Source: Thermotogae bacterium
Lineage (GTDB): Bacteria; Thermotogota; Thermotogae; Petrotogales; Petrotogaceae
DNA: 64,000 nucleotides
NCBI GenBank assembly: GCA_024233675.1
Contig: JACKPH010000006.1
Span: forward strand, 20,126-84,125
Reading direction: 5' to 3'
Part shown: positions 9,017 through 17,926 of the stretch, in pieces
Layout: the number at the start of each line of letters is the position of its first letter
How positions within the stretch are numbered: position 1 is the first letter of the stretch
Translations under genes and position numbers: made by a program
Notes under the pieces: model-generated
What the model saw: the letters and a program-made list of their open reading frames with translations, nothing else
Told to the model about the DNA's origin: nothing
Database searches by the model: none

Positions 9017-9904
9017 ATGGATTACGAAATAAGAAAAGAAAAGATATATAACGGGGAAACTCTTGCTTACAGATATAAAAAAGGCGGAGAAAAAACACTT
9101 TTACTTATACACGGTAACATGACATCCTCCAAACACTGGGATTTACTTATGGATGTTTTTGATAATGAATATACTGTTTATGCGGTTGATATGAGAGGCT
9201 TCGGAGAATCAACCTATATAAATACTTTTAACTCATTATCTGAACTATCAGAGGATATAAATGATTTATGCAGAATACTTAAACTCAGGGATCTTGTAGT
9301 AATAGGATGGTCAACAGGCGGAGGAGTTGCTATGGAACTTGCGGCTGCACATCCGGAAAAAGTAAAGAGACTTATTCTTATGGAGTCTGTAGGAACAAAA
9401 GGTTATCCTATACTGAGAAAAAATGAAAAAGGTCAGCCTGTTTCGGGAGAATATCTTGTTACAAAAGAAGAAATTGCTTCTGATCCGGTACAGGTTTTAC
9501 CTATTCTTAATGCCTATGCATCTGAAAATAAAGAAATGCTTAAAGCTGTATGGAATGCCGTTATATACAATAATAACAAACCGGAAGATGATAAATATGA
9601 TGAATACTGTGATGATATGCTGACACAGAAAAATCTTGTAGATATAGATTATTCACTTGTTCATTTTAATATAAGTTCAGAATTTAACGGTATAAAAGAA
9701 GGAACAGGTGCGGCAGGAAGAATAAAATGCCCTGTGCTCATACTGTGGGGTAAAAATGATCTTGTTGTTCCGGAATACATGGCACTTGATATAAAAAAAG
9801 ATATAGGATACAACGCAAAACTTATATATCTTGAAAATAGCGGACATTCACCGATAATAGACAATATTGAACAGTTACTCGAAAAAATATATGATTTTAT
9901 ATAA
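9017..9904 (+). CDS. Alpha/beta hydrolase
   Basis: A 295-residue alpha/beta hydrolase. The oxyanion segment is LLIHGNMTSSKHWD (about residues 30-43), the nucleophile elbow is GWSTGG (serine about residue 97), the acid is in LILWGKNDLVVP, and the catalytic histidine is in NSGHSP near the C-terminus. This matches the esterase / hydroxyalkanoate-hydrolase branch of the superfamily, but the substrate cannot be called. The start is preceded by AAGGGGAGGGG. It is monocistronic, ending at a hairpin. Confidence 0.85.
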   Translation: MDYEIRKEKIYNGETLAYRYKKGGEKTLLLIHGNMTSSKHWDLLMDVFDNEYTVYAVDMRGFGESTYINTFNSLSELSEDINDLCRILKLRDLVVIGWSTGGGVAMELAAAHPEKVKRLILMESVGTKGYPILRKNEKGQPVSGEYLVTKEEIASDPVQVLPILNAYASENKEMLKAVWNAVIYNNNKPEDDKYDEYCDDMLTQKNLVDIDYSLVHFNISSEFNGIKEGTGAAGRIKCPVLILWGKNDLVVPEYMALDIKKDIGYNAKLIYLENSGHSPIIDNIEQLLEKIYDFI

Positions 9905-9928
9905 CAGGACGTAATGTCCTGTTTTTTT
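9904..9928 (+). terminator. Intrinsic terminator
   Basis: ACAGGAC, loop GTAAT, GTCCTGT, then a run of seven T, directly after the hydrolase stop codon. Confidence 0.85.
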
Positions 9929-9995
9929 ATTTATGATAGAATAAAAATATATATTAAATTTAAAATAATTCAGAGTGTTGCGGAAGGTGAAAACT

Positions 9996-10880
9996 GTGTA
10001 TGTTTTACATATTGTAAATGATAAAGAGTGGAATGATCAGAGTACTGAAAAAGAATATATTACAGAATCTTTCAAAAAAGACGGATTTATACACTGTTCT
10101 GATTATAATCAGATCGTAAGGGTTGCGGAAAGTAATTTTGCAGAAAAGGAAAAACTTACAGTTCTTGTAATAGATACGGAAAAATTAAAATCAAAACTTG
10201 TATACGAAGATTTATATATGCTTTATGAAAAATATCCGCATATTTACGGAAAAATAAACAAAGATTCTGTTTCTGAAATATTTGTTATGGAAAAAGATTC
10301 CGAAGGAAAATTTTTTATTTCTGATGAAATTATAACTCTTTGCACAAAAAGCGAAATAAAACTTAAAAACGGAAAAAAGCTTGTTATGAGATCAGCTCTT
10401 GTAAGTGACGCTGAAGATATGATAGATTATTTTAATCATGTTGCCGGGGAAACAGATAATCTGACTTTCGGAAATGGTGAATTTGAACTTAGTCTTGAAG
10501 ATGAGAGAAATAAAATAAAACAGTCAAATAATTCTACTGCAAAAATAATATATAACGGTTTTACAGACGGAAAATTAGTGGCTAACCTTACCTTTACAAA
10601 ACCAAGAAGAAAAAGACTTTCACATAAGGGAGAATTCGGAATTACTGTAAGAAAAGATTACTGGAATATAGGTGTTGCAAGAGCTATGCTCAACAATCTT
10701 ATAGAAAATGCTAAATTTACCGGAAATATTTCAAAAATAAATTTAAAAGTAAGAGAAGATAATCTCAGAGCAATAAAATTATATGAAAAACTCGGATTTC
10801 AGCGTGAAGGAACAGAAAGAAGAAGCTTTTACATAAACGGGAAATTTTACGACAGTGAGTACATGGGACTTGAAATTTGA
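9996..10880 (+). CDS. DUF952-GNAT fusion protein
   Basis: A two-domain protein of about 294 residues. The N-terminal 105 residues match DUF952: VLHIVNDKEWND, FKKDGFIHCSD, a VAESNF segment and KYPHIYGKI. The C-terminal part (about 110-294) is a RimJ/SpeG-like GNAT: LVMRSALVSDAEDM, an acetyl-CoA loop RKDYWNIGVARAM, and IKLYEKLGFQREG. I place the start at GTG 9996 because GGAAGGTG (9982-9989) sits six bases before it; an upstream in-frame GTG at 9975 has no ribosome site. DUF952 proteins have no established reaction. The gene is monocistronic and ends at a shared hairpin. Confidence 0.75.
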   Translation: MYVLHIVNDKEWNDQSTEKEYITESFKKDGFIHCSDYNQIVRVAESNFAEKEKLTVLVIDTEKLKSKLVYEDLYMLYEKYPHIYGKINKDSVSEIFVMEKDSEGKFFISDEIITLCTKSEIKLKNGKKLVMRSALVSDAEDMIDYFNHVAGETDNLTFGNGEFELSLEDERNKIKQSNNSTAKIIYNGFTDGKLVANLTFTKPRRKRLSHKGEFGITVRKDYWNIGVARAMLNNLIENAKFTGNISKINLKVREDNLRAIKLYEKLGFQREGTERRSFYINGKFYDSEYMGLEI

Positions 10881-10881
10881 A

Positions 10882-10904
10882 AAACCTGCCTTTAAGGCAG
10901 GTTT
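10882..10904. terminator. Bidirectional intrinsic terminator
   Basis: AAACCTGCC, loop TTTAA, GGCAGGTTT, followed by T residues, between convergent GNAT genes. Confidence 0.85.
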
Positions 10905-10906
10905 TT

Positions 10907-12091
10907 TTAAAAGAAGTCACAAAAATAGTTATTTCTTTTCTTTATATCAGGAATATCTTTATTTCCTGTTTTTATAATTTTTCTTCCGTAAATCAATTCA
11001 TTGAAATCCGAATATCCTGATACAAGTGATGAAAAAGAGTTAATATCAGTTTTAAAATCATTTTTACCCGATGACTTATTTATATTTAGTATACCTTTTA
11101 TGCATTCAAGATTCCATACAGCATTATTTCCGGCGATATTTCTGTCTTCTGTTTCTATATTAACTGAAAAGTCTTTTTCACAGTTTATTTTCATATTTTT
11201 TATGTTTTCAGGTTTTATAACTCTGAGAAGAATTGTGTAAAAAGGTCTGAGTCTGTACCCCTCATCCAGATTAAGCCATAATCTGTGTGAATCGGAAACT
11301 GATATTATAAGTTCATTTATCTGATAGGAAAGTCCTTTAAGATAGTTCATCATAGCTGTCTGTGTATCAAAATCGCTGTATATAAAAAGCGGAACTGTGA
11401 ATATTTTTCTGTCACCTTCATATGTGTAAATATAGCTAAGTAAACCTGTTATTTTGCCTTCAGATGAAAATTTAATTATACCTCTTTTTACTTCATTATT
11501 ACCGAACATAAAAAGATTATGATCCCATTCTTTTTTATCTCTCATGACAAAATTGTTGTATAAAAAGTTATAAGAGTTAAAATAATTATTTATATCTTCA
11601 TTAAATTCAGATTCTTCGGCAGTTATATGCTTATCCGGAATTATTTTTTTAATTGCTCCCGTATCTATATTCAGTTTTTTTATGTCAGCAAAAAGTTCAT
11701 ATCCGTATTTTCTGTAAAACCTGTAACTGAAAGGATTAAGTATGGAAAATGTATAATTATTTTCGTAAAGATAATTGAGATATTCTTCAAAAAGAAAATT
11801 TATTCCTCCGCTACCGCGTGATGAACTAAGCGAACATACGTCACCTACACCGCCTGTTCTGAAATATCTCTCCCCCATTTTCATCTGATAATCAAAATTT
11901 ATAAATCCTGAAGTAATTTTACCGGATTTTTCCGATATAAAAAATTCTCTTCCGTCATCAAAAATTTTCATATGTCTTTTCAGATAATTTGACTGATTAT
12001 CATTTTTTATGGAAAAAGAAAAAGCTGATATTCTGTCAAATTCTTCTATTTCTGCCTGTTTATCAATCCTTCTGAAAATAAAATCACTCAT
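10907..12091 (-). CDS. Eis-like GNAT acetyltransferase
   Basis: A 394-residue protein laid out like Eis-family acetyltransferases: an N-terminal GNAT domain with the pyrophosphate loop SSSRGSGGINFLFEE (about residues 88-102), the conserved ILNPFSYRFYRKYGYE block, a second GNAT-like region, and a C-terminal SCP2-like region. The C-terminus departs from the usual Eis end, where the terminal carboxylate is catalytic, and the last 30 residues look unlike typical members. Eis enzymes acetylate amines of aminoglycosides or peptides; the substrate here is not known. The start follows AAGGTG. It is the last gene of a three-gene minus-strand operon. Confidence 0.75.
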   Translation of the reverse strand: MSDFIFRRIDKQAEIEEFDRISAFSFSIKNDNQSNYLKRHMKIFDDGREFFISEKSGKITSGFINFDYQMKMGERYFRTGGVGDVCSLSSSRGSGGINFLFEEYLNYLYENNYTFSILNPFSYRFYRKYGYELFADIKKLNIDTGAIKKIIPDKHITAEESEFNEDINNYFNSYNFLYNNFVMRDKKEWDHNLFMFGNNEVKRGIIKFSSEGKITGLLSYIYTYEGDRKIFTVPLFIYSDFDTQTAMMNYLKGLSYQINELIISVSDSHRLWLNLDEGYRLRPFYTILLRVIKPENIKNMKINCEKDFSVNIETEDRNIAGNNAVWNLECIKGILNINKSSGKNDFKTDINSFSSLVSGYSDFNELIYGRKIIKTGNKDIPDIKKRNNYFCDFF

Positions 12092-12099
12092 AATACACC

Positions 12100-12417
12100 T
12101 TATTCTTCTGTAAATTTAACGGCCGTTCCGTATACTATTACTTCTGCAGCACCTGACATTATAGCACTTGAAGCATATCTTATATTTATTATTCCGTCCG
12201 CACCGAGCGATTCGGCTTCATCAACCATTCTTTTTGTTGCTATTGCACGTGCTTCATTCATCATTTCTGTATAAGCTGTTATTTCTCCTCCTACAAGAGT
12301 TTTAAGACCGCTCATTATGTCACGGCCTACATTTTTGGATCTTATAGTGGATCCTTTAACTATTGAAATAGTCTGAAGTTTTTTCCCCGTAATAAAATCA
12401 GTATTTACTAATATCAT
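12100..12417 (-). CDS. YbjQ/UPF0145 family protein
   Basis: A 105-residue protein matching the YbjQ (UPF0145) family end to end: IVKGSTIRSKNVGRDI, then a helix with GEITAYTEMMNEARAIA, and ADGIINIRYASS near the C-terminus. Members form small beta-rich oligomers and are often labelled heavy-metal-binding without firm evidence. The length is normal. The start follows AAGGAGGATAAAG and lies inside the end of the upstream membrane protein gene. Confidence 0.85.
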   Translation of the reverse strand: MILVNTDFITGKKLQTISIVKGSTIRSKNVGRDIMSGLKTLVGGEITAYTEMMNEARAIATKRMVDEAESLGADGIINIRYASSAIMSGAAEVIVYGTAVKFTEE

Positions 12418-12619
12418 CTTTATCCTCCTTAGTTATTTCCCTTATCCTCTGCACCATATTAGCAATAAGAAAATATGCAATCAGAATAAGAAAAAGAAGT
12501 ACTGCCGCAAAAAGAAAAAAAGATATTTCAAGTAAAGCTTTAAAAAGCAAAACTCCGTATATTATTACCACTGTAAAAAAAATCACTGTAATTAATACTG
12601 TTACAATTATTTTTCCCAT
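12398..12619 (-). CDS. Small two-helix membrane protein
   Basis: A 73-residue protein with two predicted membrane helices (about residues 4-26 and 30-55), then a charged cytoplasmic tail rich in Arg, Lys and Asp. I do not recognise a family. The start follows GGAGGTAATC, and the gene overlaps the YbjQ-family gene by 20 bases, so it is real and co-translated. It may anchor or partner YbjQ at the membrane; that is inference from coupling only. Confidence 0.7.
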   Translation of the reverse strand: MGKIIVTVLITVIFFTVVIIYGVLLFKALLEISFFLFAAVLLFLILIAYFLIANMVQRIREITKEDKDDISKY

Positions 12620-12800
12620 GATTACCTCCGTATTACCGAGATAATTATATTATAACACTTAATACCGGTAAAAAATCCCTGTTTGTTTGACTTTTAAAAA
12701 TAAAAGTATTATTATTTTATAAGTGATTTTTAGTTAATAAAATTTTTCCGGAAAATATAAATCCGTGGGGTAAAATTAATATTAAAAAGGAGATTATTTT

Positions 12801-13712
12801 ATGATTTATACCGTAACACTTAATCCTGCTTTTGATAAGGAAATAACTGTTTCCGGTTTTGTAAGAGGAAATCTTAATATTATAAAAAAAAGAAGAAGAG
12901 ATCTCGGCGGTAAAGGAATAAATGTTTCAAAAATTCTTACAGAAATGGGTTTGGAAAATGAAGCTATAATTATCGCAGGTGAAAACGATCTTGAAGAAGT
13001 CAAAAAAGAACTTAAAAAGTACGGAATAAAAAACAGAATAATAATTAACAATAATAGTTATACAAGGGAAAACATAAAATTATACGATGAAAATTCTCAT
13101 GAAATTACTGAAATTAACGAAAAAGGAAATAATATTCCGGAAAAAATATTTTCGGAGTTTAATGAATATTATAAAAATTCAGTGTGTGAAAATGATATTA
13201 TAATTCTTTCCGGAAGCCTTCCGCCTGATACAGATGAAAATATTTATTTTAATCTTATAAAAACAGCAAAAGAAAGAAAATCACATGTGATTCTCGATAC
13301 ATCGGGTAAAAGACTTGAAAAAGCATTAAAAGCATTTCCTGATCTTATAAAACCTAATGAAAAAGAAATAAGTGAAATACTTTACGGCAATATAACCAAA
13401 AATATAGAAAAAATAAGAAAAGACAGTATAAACATGCTTATTTCGATGGGAGAAAAAGGTTTTTTATATATTTCCGAAAAAGAAGAATGGAAAGTATCAT
13501 CATTTGAAGTTAATGTTAAAAATACCGTAGGTGCGGGTGATTCACTGCTTGCAGGATTTATTTACGGAATTACTAAAACCGGGAACACAAAAGAGGCTCT
13601 TAAATATGCAAGAGCCTGCGCAACCGCAAAAGTTACAACAGAAGGAAGCGGAATTCCTGATTCCGGAAAAATAAATTTTTATTATAAGAATGAAGGTATA
13701 GAAAGACTTTAA
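12801..13712 (+). CDS. fruK: 1-phosphofructokinase-type sugar-phosphate kinase
   Basis: A 303-residue PfkB-family kinase. The start MIYTVTLNPAFDKEI and GGKGINVSKIL (about residues 36-46) are diagnostic of the FruK/LacC branch. The C-terminal motif NTVGAGDSLLAGFIYG carries the catalytic aspartate. It probably makes fructose 1,6-bisphosphate from fructose 1-phosphate; tagatose-6-phosphate kinase is the main alternative, and no PTS gene lies nearby to decide. The ribosome site is AAAAAGGAGAT. The upstream 180 bases separate it from a divergent operon. Between it and the convergent methyltransferase gene there is only a weak AT-rich hairpin (AAGAATA..TATTCTT, about 13711-13733). Confidence 0.85.
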   Translation: MIYTVTLNPAFDKEITVSGFVRGNLNIIKKRRRDLGGKGINVSKILTEMGLENEAIIIAGENDLEEVKKELKKYGIKNRIIINNNSYTRENIKLYDENSHEITEINEKGNNIPEKIFSEFNEYYKNSVCENDIIILSGSLPPDTDENIYFNLIKTAKERKSHVILDTSGKRLEKALKAFPDLIKPNEKEISEILYGNITKNIEKIRKDSINMLISMGEKGFLYISEKEEWKVSSFEVNVKNTVGAGDSLLAGFIYGITKTGNTKEALKYARACATAKVTTEGSGIPDSGKINFYYKNEGIERL

Positions 13713-13720
13713 GAATATTT

Positions 13721-14293
13721 TTATTCTTTTATTCCTTTTATATAATACATTTCGTCGCTGTCTATTATTTTTATAATTTTAAAGTATTTTTCCATAATTA
13801 AAACTGTTTTTTCCGCAGAATCAAGTATATGATTTTCTACATGAGAACTGCCTGAATGAACTTCATTTATTTTTTCTCTGCTTTCGGAATGTGCAATAAT
13901 TATCGCACCTCCTTTTGAAAGTAATGCATATATTTTTTCAAATAAAGATGTTTTATCCGTAAAGTGAGGATAAACAGAATACATAAGTGCATAATCATAT
14001 TCTGATCCCTGAAAATTAAAAATATCATCATGTACAAAAGAAATTTTTCCTTCTGTATATTTTGATTCAGCTATTTTCAGCATATTTTCGGATATATCAA
14101 TTGCTGTTATTTCGGAAGGTTCTGTTTTTAAAAGATAACTCAGCATAATACCTGTACCTGTACCTATATCAATAATCTTTGAATTTTTTCTGAAATCAGA
14201 AATATCGGTAATTTTTTCTAATTTAATTTTATCGTGATTACATATTTCATCCCATTTAAATGCAAGGGAATTAAAAAAATCTCTGTCATTCAT
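13721..14293 (-). CDS. Class I SAM-dependent methyltransferase
   Basis: A 190-residue methyltransferase. Motif I is IIDIGTGTGIMLSYLL (about residues 39-54), the acidic ribose-binding residue is in EITAIDISENML, and motif II/III strands YDYALMYSVYPHF and GGAIIIAHS follow. The substrate is unknown. The start follows AAAGGACAC. It sits downstream of glpP but a hairpin separates the two, so it is probably expressed partly from read-through or its own promoter. Confidence 0.8.
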   Translation of the reverse strand: MNDRDFFNSLAFKWDEICNHDKIKLEKITDISDFRKNSKIIDIGTGTGIMLSYLLKTEPSEITAIDISENMLKIAESKYTEGKISFVHDDIFNFQGSEYDYALMYSVYPHFTDKTSLFEKIYALLSKGGAIIIAHSESREKINEVHSGSSHVENHILDSAEKTVLIMEKYFKIIKIIDSDEMYYIKGIKE

Positions 14294-14316
14294 ATTTTTG
14301 TGTCCTTTCTTAAATT

Positions 14317-14347
14317 AAAGTGTATAAGTTAAAAACTTATACACTTT
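14317..14347 (-). terminator. Intrinsic terminator of the glp operon
   Basis: A perfect 14-bp inverted repeat (AAAGTGTATAAGTT, loop AAA) between glpP and the methyltransferase gene. The T tract is weak on the minus strand, so termination may be partial. Confidence 0.65.
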
Positions 14348-14351
14348 ATTT

Positions 14352-14906
14352 TTACATATTCCATAATTCTTTTTTACTTGTACTTATTCCGGTTATACCT
14401 ACTTTAAAAAGATCATTTATCTGTTCTTTGCTTTTTATAAGTCCTCCTGCTATAACCGGCATATTAATTTTTGAATATTCCTCAACAAAAAAAGGTGCCG
14501 CAACCGAAGGAAGTATTTCTATTACATCAGGACGGTTGTTTATTATTGTGTTTTCAAGATTTTTCAGTGAAATAGAATCTATCATAAATACCCTCTGAAC
14601 AGTAAGAATATCGAGTTTTTTTGCAGCCTGTATAAGTGATGTTTTTGTTGAAATTATACCGTCGCAGAATTTTTTTGAATAAAGATATTCTACCGCTTTT
14701 TTATCCGAAGCAATTCCCGAAACAAGATCCAGATTTACTATAAGTTTTTTTCCGTATTCTGAAGATTTCTTTGAAAGATAATCAAGATCCATTATCGAGC
14801 CGCATAAAAGAAAAATATATTTTGAATCTGTAAGCATAGAATAATTAAAATCATCCAGATCTCTGATCGCTGGAATTATAAGATTGCTCCCGGAACATTT
14901 AATCAT
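14352..14906 (-). CDS. glpP: Glycerol-3-phosphate-responsive antiterminator GlpP
   Basis: A 184-residue protein of the GlpP family, a TIM-barrel RNA-binding regulator. Recognisable blocks are IIPAIRDLDDF at the N-terminus, LVNLDLVSGIASDKKAVEYL (about residues 56-75), DGIISTKTSLI, VQRVFMIDSISL, and the phosphate site IAGGLIKSKEQI. In Bacillus, GlpP with glycerol-3-phosphate allows read-through of a terminator in the leader of glp mRNA. Here the gene is the last of the operon whose leader carries such a terminator (17927-17969), which fits direct autogenous control. Confidence 0.92.
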   Translation of the reverse strand: MIKCSGSNLIIPAIRDLDDFNYSMLTDSKYIFLLCGSIMDLDYLSKKSSEYGKKLIVNLDLVSGIASDKKAVEYLYSKKFCDGIISTKTSLIQAAKKLDILTVQRVFMIDSISLKNLENTIINNRPDVIEILPSVAAPFFVEEYSKINMPVIAGGLIKSKEQINDLFKVGITGISTSKKELWNM

Positions 14907-14911
14907 AAATT

Positions 14912-15286
14912 TTATTCCCCTTTCAGACCGATACTCCTCGTGGCAACAAGATTTATATTTTCATATATATTCTCTTTTATTATATCACCAACTTTAACCG
15001 GTGCGTTTATTTTAATTTTTTTAATTTCTTCCATTAAAGAAATAATTTTATCTTTGGGTATTGTGTCTGTACTTTTTACTGAAACAAGGGGCATTGTACC
15101 GTTGTTAACATAGACACTTGTAAGTATGTATCTTTTCGGATTAATCATTTCGTCATTTACAAATTTTTCACCTTTGGGACAGTTGTTGCCCTTAAAAGAA
15201 ATGATTTTTTCTCCGTCAGAAATTACAGTTATTCTGCATCCGGCAGGACAATTAAGACAGGTAATTTTTTCCTCATTTAAGCTCAT
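14912..15286 (-). CDS. DUF1667 protein of the glycerol-3-phosphate oxidation operon
   Basis: A 124-residue protein matching DUF1667. The N-terminus has a cysteine cluster CLNCPAGCRI (about residues 10-19) and a further NNCPKGEKF, so four cysteines could bind an iron-sulfur cluster or zinc. The family almost always sits beside a GlpA-like dehydrogenase and an FAD/NAD oxidoreductase in anaerobes and is probably a small electron-transfer subunit; that role is inferred from gene order. It overlaps the preceding oxidoreductase gene by 14 bases. Confidence 0.85.
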   Translation of the reverse strand: MSLNEEKITCLNCPAGCRITVISDGEKIISFKGNNCPKGEKFVNDEMINPKRYILTSVYVNNGTMPLVSVKSTDTIPKDKIISLMEEIKKIKINAPVKVGDIIKENIYENINLVATRSIGLKGE

Positions 15287-16484
15287 TTAAATTCACCTCT
15301 ATCCTATCAGTATTTTTATCAAAAGCCGGAACTTTTATTTTTATCATTTCAGAAGGTTTTATATCTTCAAATTCTTTTTCTATACCTAATTCTGGAATTA
15401 GCAGAACACCTTTTTCCATGGGCTGCCTTGCCCTTAAATAAATTTTTGATTCATAATCTTTTTCTATATATGAAGGATAAAGAATTCCTATATTTTTTCC
15501 CGGTAATAATTTTATTTTTCCGGCAGGTGATAAATCATTTTTTGCCTGCAAGGCAGCCATATAACCTGCTTTTTCTCCTTCCTGTGCAACGTAATCGACC
15601 AAATCAAAAACAACTGTTGAATTACCGGCGGAAAAAATCCAGTTTTCCGAAGTCCTGTTTTTATTTGTTGTAGAAAATCCTGCACTGTGTTCAAGAAATT
15701 CAAAAGGTTTTACATTAGGAACAAGACCTACTGAAGAAACAAGTGTATCAACATTAAAAGTAATATCATCTCCGCCTATATGATTAAATTTATCATCAAC
15801 CTTTGTTGTGATAATTTTATTTACTCTTCTGTCACCGTCAACATATTTTACTGCTCTTGAAAGATAAAGAGGAATTGAAAAATCTTCAAGACAAAGTTTT
15901 ATATTACGCTGCAGACCTCCCGGATAAGGCATTATTTCGATTACACCCTCAACTTTTACACCTTCGAGCGTAAGTCTTCTGGCCATTATAAGTCCTATAT
16001 CACCTGAGCCTACAATAAGTGCACTGTTACCTGGTCTCAGATTCATCATATTTATAAATTTCTGTGCAAGACCAGCAGAATAAATTCCTGAAAGCCTTTT
16101 TCCCGAAATACCGAGAGAAGTAAAAGGTCTTTCCTTAGCTCCTGTAGTTATTACAAGAGAATCACATTTTAAATTGTTAACACCGTTTCTGTCTATAAAA
16201 ACTATATTTTTATCTTTCTCAACTGAATGAACAAATGCGCCTGATTTTATTTTTATATTAGATTTTGATAAAACTTTTTCTTTTAATTTTTCTTTAAACT
16301 CCGGTCCGGTAAGATTTTTCTTAAAATAATCCAGTCCAAACCCGTTATGAATACACTGATTCAGAACACCACCCACATCTGAATCTCTTTCTATAAGAGT
16401 AACATCACATTTTTCTTCGGAAGCTTTAAGTGCAGCTGCCAAACCTGCAGCGCCGCCGCCTATAACAACAACATTTGAACTCAT
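15273..16484 (-). CDS. FAD/NAD(P)-dependent oxidoreductase partner of GlpA
   Basis: A 403-residue flavoprotein. The N-terminal FAD motif is VVIGGGAAGLAAALKASEE. Downstream come CIHNGFGLDYF, TTGAKERPFTSLGISGKR, a second nucleotide motif SALIVGSGDIGLIMARRL (about residues 155-172), and IFSAGNSTVVFDLVDYV binding the flavin near the C-terminus. In Thermotoga-like operons this protein pairs with the GlpA-like subunit and DUF1667; together they probably pass electrons from glycerol-3-phosphate to NAD(P)+ or another carrier. It overlaps the upstream gene by 4 bases (ATGA type). Confidence 0.85.
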   Translation of the reverse strand: MSSNVVVIGGGAAGLAAALKASEEKCDVTLIERDSDVGGVLNQCIHNGFGLDYFKKNLTGPEFKEKLKEKVLSKSNIKIKSGAFVHSVEKDKNIVFIDRNGVNNLKCDSLVITTGAKERPFTSLGISGKRLSGIYSAGLAQKFINMMNLRPGNSALIVGSGDIGLIMARRLTLEGVKVEGVIEIMPYPGGLQRNIKLCLEDFSIPLYLSRAVKYVDGDRRVNKIITTKVDDKFNHIGGDDITFNVDTLVSSVGLVPNVKPFEFLEHSAGFSTTNKNRTSENWIFSAGNSTVVFDLVDYVAQEGEKAGYMAALQAKNDLSPAGKIKLLPGKNIGILYPSYIEKDYESKIYLRARQPMEKGVLLIPELGIEKEFEDIKPSEMIKIKVPAFDKNTDRIEVNLNELK

Positions 16485-17905
16485 ATTCTCACCTCCGAAC
16501 TAAAAAGCCATGAATTTTTTTCATTTAATATAATATCTTCAGGTTTTACTCTTTTATCCTGAAGCATAATTTCAATTATTTTACCTGTACAGTAACCACC
16601 CTGGCATTCACCGAAAGAGGCACCTGTAAGAAATTTTATATCTTCTATACTTCTTGCTCCCTGCTCTATTGCTTTTTTTATTTCGTATTTTGTTACTTTA
16701 TTGCAGTAACATACGAACTCACCGGCATCCGGATGTTCTTTTATAAAACTGTTCATTTCTTCAAGTGTTTCAAATGAATCAATTATTCTTACGTTGTTTT
16801 TAGGATCAAAATCAGGTCTTTCGGTAAGCTTAATTCCGAGTTTTTCCTGAATTATATATTCGGTTACATATTTTGCTATAGCAGGTGCAGCTGTCAGTCC
16901 GGGAGAACGTATTCCGGAAACATGTATAATTCCTGAATTTCCGACATCTATATAAAAATCTTTTTCTTCTGTTTCCGGTCTTAAACCGGCAAATGTTTTT
17001 ACAGGGTCTTTCCTGAAATTTATGTTCGGTACTAATTTTTCGGCTCTTGTACGTACTTCTGAAAGGCCTTCTTCAGTATTTGTGTTATCGTATTTTGATA
17101 AAACTTTTTTTGCTGTAGGACCTGCGAGATAACCACCGTCTATCGCCGGAGTTACAAGACAGCCTTTTGTGTTTTCGTCAGGAATAGGAAAAATAACTGA
17201 ATTTGTTAAAGTTTTTTCCGGTTTTAAAAGATAATATTCACCTTTTACAGGAAATATTTCAGGTACAATGTCTCCGGCCATTTTAGCAATTTCATCAGCA
17301 AAAAGTCCGCCGCAGTTAATAACAAGATCAGCTTCATACTGTGTTCCGTCTTCAAAAAATAATCTGAATCCGGAATTAATTTTTTCTATTCTGATAAGTT
17401 TTTTATCATAATAGACTTCCCCGCCGTTTTTCTGAAGATTTGTAACTGCAGATACAGCTACATTCCATGGGTTTACAACACCTGAATCACTGCAGAAAAA
17501 AGATCCGAGAGCATTACCGTTGAGTTCAGGTTCCATTATTTTTAACTGTTCCCTGTCTATTATTTCATATGATTTAACACCGTTTGTATTTGCATATTTC
17601 ACTAATTTATTTATATATTCAAAATCTTTTTTTTCAAATGCAACAACATGAGAGCCGCATCTGTTTATTCTGAAATTAAGATCTTCTGAAAGTTCTGTAT
17701 ACAGGATATTACCTTTTCTGCTAAGGGAAGCTCTTAATGATCCCGGAGGGTCATCATATCCGCCGTGTATAATTCCGGAATTAGACTTTGTTACACCTCT
17801 TCCGGCAGAAAAATTTTTTTCAAACAGGACAACATCTTTTTCATATCTGCTGAGTTCTCTTGCAATTAATGAACCTGTTACCCCGGCCCCTATGATTGCT
17901 ATCAT
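16481..17905 (-). CDS. glpA: Anaerobic glycerol-3-phosphate dehydrogenase-like flavoprotein with BFD-type [2Fe-2S] domain
   Basis: A 474-residue protein. The N-terminal FAD motif is IAIIGAGVTGSLIARELSRY. The body is a DAO-type glycerol-3-phosphate dehydrogenase (SGIIHGGYDDPPGS, LVINCGGLFADEIA, FAGLRPETEEKDF). The C-terminal 60 residues form a bacterioferritin-associated-ferredoxin-like domain with FVCYCNKVTKYEI and GECQGGYCTG, giving the CxC plus CxxxxC pattern that binds one [2Fe-2S]. It oxidises glycerol-3-phosphate to dihydroxyacetone phosphate. The start follows GGAGGTG directly downstream of the leader terminator, and it is the first gene of a glpA-oxidoreductase-DUF1667-glpP operon. Confidence 0.85.
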   Translation of the reverse strand: MIAIIGAGVTGSLIARELSRYEKDVVLFEKNFSAGRGVTKSNSGIIHGGYDDPPGSLRASLSRKGNILYTELSEDLNFRINRCGSHVVAFEKKDFEYINKLVKYANTNGVKSYEIIDREQLKIMEPELNGNALGSFFCSDSGVVNPWNVAVSAVTNLQKNGGEVYYDKKLIRIEKINSGFRLFFEDGTQYEADLVINCGGLFADEIAKMAGDIVPEIFPVKGEYYLLKPEKTLTNSVIFPIPDENTKGCLVTPAIDGGYLAGPTAKKVLSKYDNTNTEEGLSEVRTRAEKLVPNINFRKDPVKTFAGLRPETEEKDFYIDVGNSGIIHVSGIRSPGLTAAPAIAKYVTEYIIQEKLGIKLTERPDFDPKNNVRIIDSFETLEEMNSFIKEHPDAGEFVCYCNKVTKYEIKKAIEQGARSIEDIKFLTGASFGECQGGYCTGKIIEIMLQDKRVKPEDIILNEKNSWLFSSEVRI

Positions 17906-17926
17906 TATTACACCTCCAAAAAATAA

